Below are positions 8,152 to 17,600 of a stretch of 64,000 nucleotides of DNA, one piece after another. Made by a program: the position numbers and the translations under genes. The notes under the pieces were generated by a model. That model was not told the DNA's origin and ran no database searches. It was given only the letters and a program-made list of their open reading frames with translations. The DNA is taken from positions 42,254-106,253 of the forward strand of contig NZ_BMZI01000007.1 in NCBI RefSeq assembly GCF_014652715.1, given 5' to 3'. This stretch comes from Salinicola rhizosphaerae. Its GTDB lineage: Bacteria > Pseudomonadota > Gammaproteobacteria > Pseudomonadales > Halomonadaceae. How positions within the stretch are numbered: position 1 is the stretch's first letter; each line of letters starts with the position of its first letter.

Positions 8152-9333
8152 CTAGACCGCCTGCCCGCAGGCGACACCCGAGGCCCAGGCCCACTGGAAA
8201 TTGAACCCGCCCAGTTCGCCGGTCACGTCCAGCACCTCGCCAATGAAATAGAGCTGCGGCAAGTCATTGACGGCAAAGGTCTTCGACGAGATCGCCGCAG
8301 TGTCAACGCCGCCCAGAGTCACTTCCGCCGTACGCCAGCCTTCGGTCCCCGCCGGCTTGAACGTCCAGCGATGAAGCGCCTGCGCGAATGCTTCGATATC
8401 GCGATTGGACAGCTCGCCGAAGGGCCGATCCGACCAGCCCTGCCACTCCATCATCGACTGCGCCAGACGTCGCGGGAGCGCATCACCGAGCCAGGCGGCC
8501 AGTCGACGCTTGGGATGCTGCGCTCTCGAATGGCTCCACTCATCGGGGATCGAGCGTCCGGGCAGCCAGTCAATCTCGACTGGCATGCCGGCCTGCCAGT
8601 GGCTGGATGCCTGCAGCATGGCCGGCCCGGAAAGACCGCGATGGGTGAAGAGCAGCGGTTCGTCATAGCGCCCGTCACCGCAGCGCGCGGTCACCGGGCA
8701 CGAGAGCCCGGCCAGTTCGCCCAGTGTCGACTTCCACTGGGAGGTCACCGTAAACGGCACCAGCGCGGCACGCGTCTCGGTCACTTCGAGATCGAAATTA
8801 CGCGCCACCTCGTAGCCGAACCCGGTCGCGCCGAGCGTGGGAATCGACAGACCGCCGGTCGCGATCACCAGCGCGCCGGCCTCGATACGCTCGCCACCCG
8901 CGCGAAGCCGCATGCCCTCTCCGCATCGCTCGACCTCGGTGACCGGCGTCGAGAGCGAGACCTCCACGCCGGCCCACTCACACTCCGTGAGCAGCATCGC
9001 CGCGATCTCCTTGGCCGACTGAGCGCAGAACAGCTGCCCAGGCGCTTTCTCGACATAATCGATGGCATGGCGTTCGACCAGCTCGACGAAATGTTGCGGT
9101 GTATAACGTTTCAGCGCCGAGATGGCGAAATGGGGATTGCGCGAGAAGAAATGCGCCGGCCGGGTGGCCAGATTGGTGAAGTTGCAGCGGCCCCCGCCGG
9201 ACATCAGTATCTTCTTGCCCGCCTTGTTGGCATGATCGACCACGCGCACGCGCAGCCCGCGATAGCCGGCGGTCAACGCACACATCAGACCGGCCGCGCC
9301 GGCGCCAACGATAACGACGTCATAGGTTTTCAT
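8152..9333 (-). CDS. NAD(P)/FAD-dependent oxidoreductase, BaiN/HI0933 (YhiN) family
   Basis: 393-residue flavoprotein. The FAD-binding Rossmann motif is at the N-terminus (DVVIVGAGAAGLMCA, residues 5-19), followed by the family signature KILMSGGGRCNFTN and a second dinucleotide block LVIATGGLSIPTLGATGFGYE. The C-terminus has the usual FIGEVLDVTGELGGFN-type block that contacts flavin. The length fits the family (about 390-400 aa). The physiological substrate of most members is unknown; BaiN itself reduces bile-acid intermediates in clostridia, which is unlikely here. The start is the ATG beginning MKTYD; a TTG ten codons earlier would be an unsupported extension. It is transcribed toward the REP cluster and has no obvious operon partner. 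Confidence 0.85.
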   Translation of the reverse strand: MKTYDVVIVGAGAAGLMCALTAGYRGLRVRVVDHANKAGKKILMSGGGRCNFTNLATRPAHFFSRNPHFAISALKRYTPQHFVELVERHAIDYVEKAPGQLFCAQSAKEIAAMLLTECEWAGVEVSLSTPVTEVERCGEGMRLRAGGERIEAGALVIATGGLSIPTLGATGFGYEVARNFDLEVTETRAALVPFTVTSQWKSTLGELAGLSCPVTARCGDGRYDEPLLFTHRGLSGPAMLQASSHWQAGMPVEIDWLPGRSIPDEWSHSRAQHPKRRLAAWLGDALPRRLAQSMMEWQGWSDRPFGELSNRDIEAFAQALHRWTFKPAGTEGWRTAEVTLGGVDTAAISSKTFAVNDLPQLYFIGEVLDVTGELGGFNFQWAWASGVACGQAV

Positions 9334-9367
9334 GACAGGATGCAGGATTTCATAACGGATCAAGACT

Positions 9368-9401
9368 CACGGCTGATAGGGCTCCACGGCAGATAGGGCT
9401 T
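9368..9401. repeat. 17-bp tandem duplication upstream of the BaiN-like gene
   Basis: Two copies of a 17-base unit CACGG-C-(T/A)-GATAGGGCT-(C/T) lie back to back at 9368-9384 and 9385-9401, with a degraded third beginning CACGACAG. They sit 35-68 bases upstream of the flavoprotein start. Confidence 0.7.
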
Positions 9402-9580
9402 CACGACAGCCCGGTGTCACCAGGCGTTTTTATCCGCCCAGTCAGCGGATTCGGGGCGCGTATCTTAACAGACCCGTCCGGCCGGCTGCCGATGTACCTT
9501 CATCCGTGATTCATGGAATTTCCGGTAGCGTGTCGCTAAAACGAGATGTCGACAAGACGACAACAACACTGACGATACCC

Positions 9581-10738
9581 ATGATCGATACGCGCAAACC
9601 TTCCTTCCCTCGACGCCTCTCGCACGCTCTTCTGTGGCTGCTGCTGGCCGGACTAACGATACCCGCACTCGCGCAGAGTGTGTCGGCACCGACGGCGGTG
9701 ATCGCCGCCACGGTTAAGGAGACGACCTGGCAGGACCCGGTCGAGGCGCTGGGCACGCTGCGTGCCGATGAGAGCGTCACGCTCTCATCGACCGTGACGG
9801 GCACCATCGACGCTTTCAATTTCGATGACGGTGACGCGGTCAGCGCCGGTCAGTGGCTCGTCCAGCTTGACGACGATGAGGTGCAGGCGGAGCTGCGCGC
9901 GGCAGAGGCGGTGCAGCGCCAGCGGCAGAGCGCGCTTGATCGCGCCCAGCAGCTGCAGGACCGCAACCTGGGCGTACGCGCCACGCTCGAGGACAACGCC
10001 GCTCTGGTCCAGCAGAGCCGCGCCGAGATCGATGCGCTGCGCGCACGCATTGCCGATCACCGCGTGCGAGCCCCTTTTGCCGGCAGCGTCGGCCTGCGGG
10101 AGTTGAGCGTCGGCGCGCTGGTCACACCCGGCACCGAGCTGGTCACGCTCGACAAGCTCGATATCATGAAGCTCGACTTCACGGTGCCGGCGACGCTCCT
10201 GGCTGTGCTGCATCCCGGGCTGACGCTCGAAGCCACAACACCGGGCTATCCGGAGACGATCTTCCGCGCGAAGATCGCGCATCTCGGCACGCGGATCGAC
10301 CCGATCTCGCGCAGTCTGGTCGTGCGTGCCGTTCTGCCCAACGACGACGGGCGACTGCGCCCCGGCATGCTGATGGAGATCCATCTTGCGCAGCCGGCTC
10401 GGTCTGCGCTGACCATCCCCGAGAGTGCACTCGTGCCGGACGGCGAACGGCAGACCGTATGGAAGCTTGGCGGCCTGGACGAAGAGACGCCGCGCGTCAG
10501 CCGCCAGGAGGTCACCATCGGCGAGCGCCGCACGGGCCAGGTCGAGATCCTCCGCGGCCTCGATCGTGGCGACCGGGTCGTCACCCACGGTACGCTCAAG
10601 GTTCGCGACGGTGACGCCGTCGACCTGATTGCCGTGGACCCGCCCGCCTCGCGGATCGAGGATGTGCTGGAGCGCCAGCGTCGTGCCATGCGCTCGTCGG
10701 CAACCTCGTCACAGCCTGCCCCGGGTACGCCCGACTGA
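9581..10738 (+). CDS. RND efflux periplasmic adaptor (membrane fusion protein)
   Basis: 385-residue adaptor that would link an inner-membrane RND pump to an outer-membrane channel. A signal peptide (LLWLLLAGLTIPALAQ) ends near residue 32. A lipoyl/barrel-sandwich half follows (GTIDAFNFDDGDAVSAGQWL), then an alpha-helical hairpin of about 65 residues rich in Gln/Ala/Arg, the second lipoyl half (DHRVRAPFAGSVGLRELSVG) and beta-barrel and membrane-proximal domains ending DRGDRVVTHGTLKVRDGD. It resembles MexE/AcrA-type subunits. The start ATG lacks a strong ribosome site, but an upstream GTG in the same frame would disrupt the signal peptide. The stop overlaps the pump ATG as TGATG. Substrate unknown. 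Confidence 0.88.
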   Translation: MIDTRKPSFPRRLSHALLWLLLAGLTIPALAQSVSAPTAVIAATVKETTWQDPVEALGTLRADESVTLSSTVTGTIDAFNFDDGDAVSAGQWLVQLDDDEVQAELRAAEAVQRQRQSALDRAQQLQDRNLGVRATLEDNAALVQQSRAEIDALRARIADHRVRAPFAGSVGLRELSVGALVTPGTELVTLDKLDIMKLDFTVPATLLAVLHPGLTLEATTPGYPETIFRAKIAHLGTRIDPISRSLVVRAVLPNDDGRLRPGMLMEIHLAQPARSALTIPESALVPDGERQTVWKLGGLDEETPRVSRQEVTIGERRTGQVEILRGLDRGDRVVTHGTLKVRDGDAVDLIAVDPPASRIEDVLERQRRAMRSSATSSQPAPGTPD

Positions 10739-13700
10739 TGCGGCTTTCCGATCTCTCCATCCGCCGGCCAGTACTAGCAACGGTCGCCTCGCTGCTGCTG
10801 ATCGCCTTCGGGCTGCTCGCGGTCGAACGTCTGCCGTTGCAGGAATATCCGGCCATCGATCCACCGATCGTCAGCATCGAGACGGCCTACCCCGGCGCCT
10901 CCGCGAGCGTGGTCGAAACCCGTATTACCCAACTGATCGAGGATCGGATCGCCGGCATCGAGGGAATCGTGTCGATCGAATCGAGCAGCGCCGATGGCGA
11001 GTCCGAGATCGATGTCGAATTCTCGCTCGACCGCGACATCGACGCCGCCGCCAACGACATTCGCGACCGCGTCTCTTCGGTCGCCGACAACCTGCCGGAT
11101 CAGGCCGATCCGCCGGAGATCGAAAAAAGCGACAGCAGTGACGACGTGATCGTCTGGCTGTCGCTTTCGGGCGAGGGCTACACCATCCCCGAGCTGACCG
11201 ACTATGCCAATCGCTACCTGGTCGATCGTTTCTCGACCCAGAGCGGCGTCGCCAGGGTGCGCCTGAGCGGCGGCAAGGAGTATGCCATGCGGGTCTGGCT
11301 CGACCGCAACGCGCTTGCCGCTCGCGGCCTGACGGTCGATGACGTCGCCGCTTCGCTGGAAGCGGAAAATGTCGAGCTGCCCGCCGGGTTCCTGGAGTCG
11401 AGGGATCGACAGTTCACGCTACGTATCCCACGTAACTTCGTCACCGCCGATGACTTCCGGCGACTCGTCGTGGCGCGCGGCGGTAACGGCTACCTGGTCA
11501 GACTGGGCGATATCGCCCGCGTCGAGGTCGGCTCGGTCGAGGAGCGTTCGCTCTATCGCGGCAACGGCGTGCCCATGGTCGGGCTTGGCATGATCAAGCA
11601 GTCGACGGCGAGCGTCCTCGAAGTCGCCGAGGGCGCCAAGGCCGAAATGGCCAGACTCCGGCAGACGCTGCCGGAAGGCATGACGCTCTCCCTGAACTTC
11701 GATTCGTCGATCTTCGTCGCCGGCGCCCTGCACGAGGTAATCGTCACGCTGTTCATCGCCATGGCACTGGTGGTCGTGGTGATCTTCGTCTTCCTCGGCA
11801 ACGTGCGTACCACGCTGGTACCGGCGGTCACCGTCCCGATCTCGCTGATCGGGACTTTCATCTTTCTCGCGCTGTTCGGTTTCACGCTGAACCTGCTCAC
11901 GCTGCTGGCGCTGGTTCTCGCCATCGGCCTGGTGGTCGACGATGCCATCGTGGTGATCGAGAACGTCCATCGCCGCATGGTCAGTCACGGCGAGACGCCC
12001 CTGGTCGCCGCCTACCGCGGCACCCGGGAGATCGGCTTCGCGGTGATCGCGACCACCCTCGTGCTGGTGACCGTGTTCGTGCCGCTGAGTCTGCTGCAGG
12101 GTGACATCGGCCGGCTGTTCTCGGAGTTCGCGTTGACGCTCGCGGCAGCCGTCGCGCTCTCCTGCCTGGTGGCGCTGTCGCTGGCGCCGATGCTCTGTTC
12201 CAAATTGCTCAGCCCACGCATGCACGAAAACCGCATCAGTCGCACCGTTCACTGGCTGCTCGAGCGTTCGCAGAACACCTATCGCCGCGCGTTGATGATC
12301 GCGCTGCGCTGGCGCTGGGCGGTGGTCGGCTCGTTCTGCCTGTTGCTGGCCGCGACCGCCTGGCTGTTCCAGCAGCTGCCGAACGAATACACCCCACGCG
12401 AGGATCGCGGCGCCTTCTTCGTGCTGATCGAAGGCCCGCCGGGCGCGACCTTCCGCTACATGCAGGATTACTACGACGAGATAGAGGCGAGGCTGATGAC
12501 CCTGGTCGATCGCGGCGAGATCAATCAGGTGTCGATGCGGGGCCCCCGGGGCTTCGGGAGCGTCGAGAACTTCAACGATGGTATGGCGATCGTCACCCTC
12601 AAGGACTGGAGCGAACGCCGCTCGGCGTGGGAGATCATGGCGGAGATTCGCGAACGTCTCGACGGTCTGCCCGGCGTCACCGCCGTGCCCGTCATGCGTC
12701 AGGGCTTCGGCGGGCGCGTCGAGAAGCCGGTCCAGTTCGTGCTTGGCGGTGGCACCTACGAAGCGCTGGTCGACTGGCGAGACCGTATGCTCGCGCGAAT
12801 TCGCACCGATGACAGCGGACTCGAAGCGGTCGACAGCGATTACAAGGAAACCCAGCCGCAGCTACGTATCGAGATCGACTACGACCGCGCTGCCTCGCTG
12901 GGAGTCACCGTCAGCACCATCGGCAACACGCTGGAAACGCTCTTCGGCGGACGCAACGTGACCACCTACGTTGACAACGGCGAGGAGTACGACGTCATTC
13001 TCGAGGGCGAGCGCGACCGCCAGCGCCAGCCCAGCGCCCTCGACAACGTGCAGGTCCGTTCCGCCACCAGCGGCGCACTGATTCCGCTCGCAAGCCTGGT
13101 CACGGTCTCCGAATTCGCCGGCGCCAGCGAACTCAATCGATTCAATCGCATGCGCGCCATCACGCTGGAAGCGAATCTGGCCGACGGCGTCGCGCTCGGC
13201 GACGCGCTCGACTATCTGCAGACCGTTGCCGACGAGGAGCTGCCCATTGAGGCGGTGATCGACTACAAGGGGCCCTCGCGCGACTTCCAGGAAGCGAGCG
13301 GGGCCACGCAATTCTTGCTCGCTCTCGGCATCCTCGTCGTGTTTCTGGTACTGGCGGCGCAGTTCGAAAGCTTCATTCACCCGTTGGTGATCATGCTCAC
13401 CGTGCCGCTGGCGATCAGCGGCGCGCTGCTGGGTCTCTGGGTCAGCGGGCAGTCGCTCAATATCTACAGCCAGGTCGGACTGGTGATGCTGGTCGGCCTG
13501 GCGGCGAAAAACGGCATTCTGATCGTCGAATTCGCCAACCAGCTTCGCGATCAGGGGCGGGAGTTCACGACCGCGCTGGTCGATGCTGCGGTCACTCGCC
13601 TGCGGCCGATCCTCATGACCACCGTCACCACCATGGCCGGCGCGGTACCGCTACTGCTGGCCTTCGGCCCGGGGTCAGAATCGCGACTGGTCATCGGCAC

Positions 13701-13848
13701 CGTGATCTTCTGCGGCGTCGCCGTCGCCACGCTGCTGACGCTCTTCGTGGTGCCGGTCGCCTACGCCCTGCTCGCCAGGCGCACCGGCTCTCCCGGGGAT
13801 GTCGCCCGCCGACTCGAACGCGAGATGCAGCCCCGCGACGATGCCTGA
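10738..13848 (+). CDS. RND family multidrug efflux pump (HAE1/AcrB-like)
   Basis: 1036-residue proton-driven inner-membrane pump with the classic duplicated layout: TM1 (LATVASLLLIAFGLLAVERL), a large periplasmic porter loop, TM2-6 (from about residue 340), a second loop, and TM8-12. The proton-relay Asp pair in TM4 is visible in AIGLVVDDAIVVIENVHRR. The second half carries GLAAKNGILIVEFANQLRD and LRPILMTTVTTMAGAVPLLLA. Length and motifs fit the hydrophobe/amphiphile efflux class. It is coupled to its adaptor by a one-base stop/start overlap. No outer-membrane factor or local regulator is encoded nearby, so it probably uses a TolC-like channel from elsewhere. Confidence 0.92.
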   Translation: MRLSDLSIRRPVLATVASLLLIAFGLLAVERLPLQEYPAIDPPIVSIETAYPGASASVVETRITQLIEDRIAGIEGIVSIESSSADGESEIDVEFSLDRDIDAAANDIRDRVSSVADNLPDQADPPEIEKSDSSDDVIVWLSLSGEGYTIPELTDYANRYLVDRFSTQSGVARVRLSGGKEYAMRVWLDRNALAARGLTVDDVAASLEAENVELPAGFLESRDRQFTLRIPRNFVTADDFRRLVVARGGNGYLVRLGDIARVEVGSVEERSLYRGNGVPMVGLGMIKQSTASVLEVAEGAKAEMARLRQTLPEGMTLSLNFDSSIFVAGALHEVIVTLFIAMALVVVVIFVFLGNVRTTLVPAVTVPISLIGTFIFLALFGFTLNLLTLLALVLAIGLVVDDAIVVIENVHRRMVSHGETPLVAAYRGTREIGFAVIATTLVLVTVFVPLSLLQGDIGRLFSEFALTLAAAVALSCLVALSLAPMLCSKLLSPRMHENRISRTVHWLLERSQNTYRRALMIALRWRWAVVGSFCLLLAATAWLFQQLPNEYTPREDRGAFFVLIEGPPGATFRYMQDYYDEIEARLMTLVDRGEINQVSMRGPRGFGSVENFNDGMAIVTLKDWSERRSAWEIMAEIRERLDGLPGVTAVPVMRQGFGGRVEKPVQFVLGGGTYEALVDWRDRMLARIRTDDSGLEAVDSDYKETQPQLRIEIDYDRAASLGVTVSTIGNTLETLFGGRNVTTYVDNGEEYDVILEGERDRQRQPSALDNVQVRSATSGALIPLASLVTVSEFAGASELNRFNRMRAITLEANLADGVALGDALDYLQTVADEELPIEAVIDYKGPSRDFQEASGATQFLLALGILVVFLVLAAQFESFIHPLVIMLTVPLAISGALLGLWVSGQSLNIYSQVGLVMLVGLAAKNGILIVEFANQLRDQGREFTTALVDAAVTRLRPILMTTVTTMAGAVPLLLAFGPGSESRLVIGTVIFCGVAVATLLTLFVVPVAYALLARRTGSPGDVARRLEREMQPRDDA

Positions 13849-13878
13849 TCACCGCCCTGGCGGCGCTGCAAATTGGGA

Positions 13879-13885
13879 CTACACT
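13879..13885 (+). promoter_or_regulatory. Candidate sigma-S-type -10 for the second DUF883 gene
   Basis: CTACACT lies 60 bases before the GTG start of the next gene and differs by one base from the sigma-S-preferred CTATACT. No good -35 is seen, which sigma-S tolerates. It parallels the GCTATGCT element before the first DUF883 operon. Confidence 0.35.
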
Positions 13886-13944
13886 GCAGAAGGTGACGAC
13901 CGGCCGATAGGGCCACGCCCCGTCGGCGGCAAGGAGGGAATCCC

Positions 13945-14277
13945 GTGAGTCTTTTCCATCGAGACGACAAGCAGTCCCAGGTCAACCGGATCGAAGAGGA
14001 TCTGACAGGGCCCTCGACCGAACCGTCGTCGGTGTCACCCGCGTCAGCAGGTACCGTCACCGAGCCGCTCGAGGAGAGTATCGACGAAGCGCCAGCCGCG
14101 GCCCGCTATTACCTGGAAGCGGGCGACTGGGCGACCCGCTCGAGACGCCGGCTCGACGAACAGATTACCGATACCTGCCAGAGCTGCGATACGTTCGTCA
14201 GGCGCAAGCCCTGGAAGAGTGTCGGAATCGCGGCGTTGGGCGGTGCCGTTCTGGCATTGATGGTGACTCGCCAGTGA
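13945..14277 (+). CDS. DUF883 family membrane-anchored protein
   Basis: 110-residue protein with a variable Ser/Thr/Pro-rich N-terminal third, a helical middle (AARYYLEAGDWATRSRRRL) and a single C-terminal membrane helix following RRKPWKSVGIAALGGAVLALM, the characteristic PW-x-S-x-G entry of the DUF883 family. Two cysteines (CQSC) precede the helix, unusual among the three paralogues here. The start is GTG, supported by a strong AAGGAGGG seven bases upstream. It is followed at 45 bases by another DUF883 gene. By family it is likely a stationary-phase inner-membrane protein, possibly ribosome-associated; this is inference. Confidence 0.75.
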   Translation: MSLFHRDDKQSQVNRIEEDLTGPSTEPSSVSPASAGTVTEPLEESIDEAPAAARYYLEAGDWATRSRRRLDEQITDTCQSCDTFVRRKPWKSVGIAALGGAVLALMVTRQ

Positions 14278-14321
14278 TCCGCACAGCGTCCATTTCCACC
14301 TACCACGATTAAGGATGATCC

Positions 14322-14558
14322 ATGAGCCGCAATTATCGAGAAGATGCGCGTGAAGCCTATCGCGATGCCAAGCGTCGGGGACGCCGCGGCGTGGAGCGCG
14401 CACGCCATCGCGCCGACGATATCAGCCACGACCTGGCCGAGCACGCCGAGGAAGCGTGGCGCGAGACCGACGACTACGTACACCGCAACGCCTGGAGCAG
14501 TGTTGGTGTTGCCGCTCTGGCAGGTTTTGCGATCGGCTTCTTCGTCGGCCGTCGCTGA
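14322..14558 (+). CDS. DUF883 family membrane-anchored protein (short)
   Basis: 78-residue protein. An Arg/Asp/Ala-rich helix (AREAYRDAKRRGRRGVERAR) is followed by an acidic stretch and the C-terminal hallmark VHRNAWSSVGVAALAGFAIG then FFVGRR, one transmembrane helix ending in a basic tail. It closely parallels the 115-residue paralogue near 7 kb. The start ATG follows AAGGATG at a good distance. It probably shares a transcript with the preceding DUF883 gene. Two stacked hairpins after the stop separate it from the convergent condensin-like operon. Confidence 0.8.
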   Translation: MSRNYREDAREAYRDAKRRGRRGVERARHRADDISHDLAEHAEEAWRETDDYVHRNAWSSVGVAALAGFAIGFFVGRR

Positions 14559-14571
14559 GAACCGGAAGTGA

Positions 14572-14634
14572 GCTGACCGGAGTGACGGTCAGCCTGAGAG
14601 AAGGCCCGGATGCCGATGGCACCCGGGCCTTCTC
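14572..14634. terminator. Tandem hairpins between convergent units
   Basis: First hairpin 14572-14593: 8-bp stem GCTGACCG / CGGTCAGC. Second hairpin 14598-14634: 12-bp stem GAGAAGGCCCGG / CCGGGCCTTCTC with an inner TGCC/GGCA extension. Together they can terminate the DUF883 transcript from the left and the condensin-like operon from the right. Neither has a long U-tract. They mark a clean end of the condensin operon. Confidence 0.7.
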
Positions 14635-14655
14635 GTGACCAGGATCACCTTTGAA

Positions 14656-17600
14656 TCACTCCACCGGCGCCGGCGTCACGTGAATGCCGAACAGGCTGGC
14701 TTCGCCGCTGCCGCGCCCGGTTTCCTCGGGCTCGACGAGCTGCCCGTCTCGCACCATCACGTGACCGCCCTGCCCCTGCTGGCCACCAATGACACTGCCG
14801 ACCAGATAGGTCGGAAAAATGCCGGGGTCGTTCTCGTAATTGGGGTTGTGGATCAACCCGATCATCTGGAAGCGCCCACGCGTGTTGCGCAGCGACTCGA
14901 GCGAGTCCTGAATCAGTCGGCGATGCGACAACTTGGAGAACAGTCCGTCCAGCAGAATCACGCTCTCTCGGCTGACTCGTGCCCGGCGCTTCTGCGCACC
15001 GGGAAGCTCTCGCAGTTCGCGCTCGATAGCGAATTCCGACAGTTTGACCAACCACATCAGCGACACCGCCTCGCGCTGCCCCTCGGACATATCCTCGTTG
15101 AGCGAGAACAAGCGCCCGTGAGGACGAATCGCTTCGTGCTTGATGCGAATGGTGACATCTCGGAACAGTCCGCGGTAGATACGCCGACGAATCTGACGTG
15201 TCAGCTCGTCGTCGCTGCCACCGCGCGCCTGCGCCTTGTCTCCGGCCTGCTCGATCCGCCGCCGCTGCACCGCGAGATGCGCATCGATGTCGGCCAGCAG
15301 TTGCTGGATCAGCTCGCGCACGTCATCGTCCGCGATCAGCGCCGCCTTCACCTCGAAGTAGGCGCCGCCGTCGCTGGCCCGCTGCGCGACACGCCGAAGA
15401 ATCTCGAGATTGCCGGCCGCGTCGATAATGATCGAGCTCAAGCGTTCGACCAGGGTGTCCTCGATCTGCTCACGAGAGGTGTGCAGGCGCCCGACTCGAG
15501 CGCGATGTTCGTCCAGCTGGCCAACCAGCTGGGCGTGCAGGGAGCGTAGCGACTCCAGCGCCTCGGGACTCACCCCCTCGAGCGAGCCGAGGCGCGCGCG
15601 CTCGGTCTCGTTGAACAGTCGACTCGCACTGGCCGACTCCAGCGAGAGCCCCAGCGCCCGCTCACGGGCCGTCACGTCGCGCGCCTGACGCTCCCGATTG
15701 CGTGCGCGCTCGCCGAGGTTGAGTGCACCCAGCCCCTCGAGCAACGTCTGCTGGCAGGTTTCCAGGGCCTCGAGCTCGAACGTCCCGGCTGCCTCCGGAT
15801 CGAGCGGTGCCGCCAGCCACTGGCGCCAGCTCGCGAGCGCCGCATCGAGCCGTTCGGCCTCATCGCCATCACGCGGCCAGCCAGCGTCTGGATCGGCGAG
15901 CGCGCGTTCGGCCCAACCCTCGGGGAGCTGCCTGAGGACTTCCAGCCAGGCGACGGCCAGCTGATCGACGACGTTCAGCGCCTGCTGATGGCGACCAAGG
16001 CGTGTCTCGACAGTGCTCTGCTCCGAGCCGTTGGCCTTGCGTCGGTCACGGCTCTCTTTCAGCGACTGCTTGAGTCGGCCGATATCGCGCTCGAGCGTGC
16101 GATTGCCGCCTTTTTCGTCGCGCACCTGGAGAAACGCGCGGATGCGGTCGAAATCGAAATCGGCGCGCCGGTTGGCATCGGCAACGCCGCGCTGCAGATC
16201 GGCTTCGCGCGTCTCGGCGTCCCGCATGAATTCAGGCCCGCCTTCGGCGACGAACGTCGCCAGCCGCCGCAGTCGATCGCGTTCGCCATCGTCAAAGAGC
16301 CGTCTGAGCTGCTCGCGGCCTTCACCGCGACGCGATTCGAGCGCCTCGACCTGCAACTCGATCTCGGCCAGTCGCTCACCAAATTCGGCACTCTCTTCGT
16401 CGAGCAGCGAGAGCTGTTCATCGATCTCCGCCAACCGCTCGATACCGCCGGCGGCAGCGAAGCGTTCGGCGGCCAGCCATAGATCGCCGTGCTGTTCGAG
16501 CTCCCGCGCCGCCGATTCCCGCAGCGGCGACAGCCGATCGCGCTCGCTCACTGCCGCCGCCCGTGCCTCACGAGCCTCGGCGAGCGCCGATTCGCCGCCC
16601 TCTTCGAGAAAACGCTGGAAATCGTCGATCGCCTTGAGCGCCGCCTCGCCGAGACGCGGTGCCAGTGCCGACTGCTCGGCCTCGAGCCTGTCACGCTTTT
16701 CATCGAGCGCGGCCAGACGAACTTCAGCGTCGTCCGCAATCGCCTGCTGGGCCTCGAGCGCCAGACGAAAACGCTCACCGTGGGGGTCGAGTCGCGCGAT
16801 CTCGTCTTCCAACGCCTGCTGGCGCTGACGATCGATCTCCAGGCGCTGCTGTGTTTCTTCGCGCAAGGCGGTGAGGTAGGCCGGGTCGAGCGCGGCCTTG
16901 ACCGCGAGCGTCTCGACGCCCTGCACGGCACCGAGCGGCAGCTCGCCTCGGGCCAGCGTCGCTGCCAGACTCGCGGCCTCCAGCACAGGCACCCCGCAGC
17001 CGGCATCGATCAGACACTGGGAAGCCTCGCGGGCGGCGGCCTCGCCCTCGATCACCGGCGCGAACAGTTGGCCTGCAGCCTGAGCCAGCCACAGCCGGCG
17101 CTGTTCGGCATCCGCCTCGAGCCCGGCGATGACCTCGTGCAGGACTTGGAACTCGATCTGTTTGTCGTCGAGCAGTTGCTGCGCTTCGGTTTCGGCGGCC
17201 AAGCGCGCCAGCGGATCGCCGCTGAGACTTTCGAGATAGCGCTCACGTGCCTCGCTGGCGCCGGCCAGCGTTTCCCGCTCCCGCAGCAGTCGCGGGTAGC
17301 GCGCCTTGGCATCCTTGAGCCAGGCACCCGGCGTCTGCTCGGAGATCTCGCGAAACGCGCTCAGCGCCTCGCGAAGGCGCTCGAATTCGCGCGCCTCCTG
17401 CGTCAGCTGATGCAGACCATCCTGCAGCTCACGCGACTGGCGGTAGAGCGTATCGCGCAGGTGAACGGGCGAGGCGTCACCGTGCCACTGACGGTAACGC
17501 GACGCGGAATCCTCGAGCGGCTCGAGACGCGCCAGTCGCGCCCCGGCATCCGCCTCCGCGCGACGGGCGTCGGCCAGCGCCTGCTCATGAGACGCCAGCG

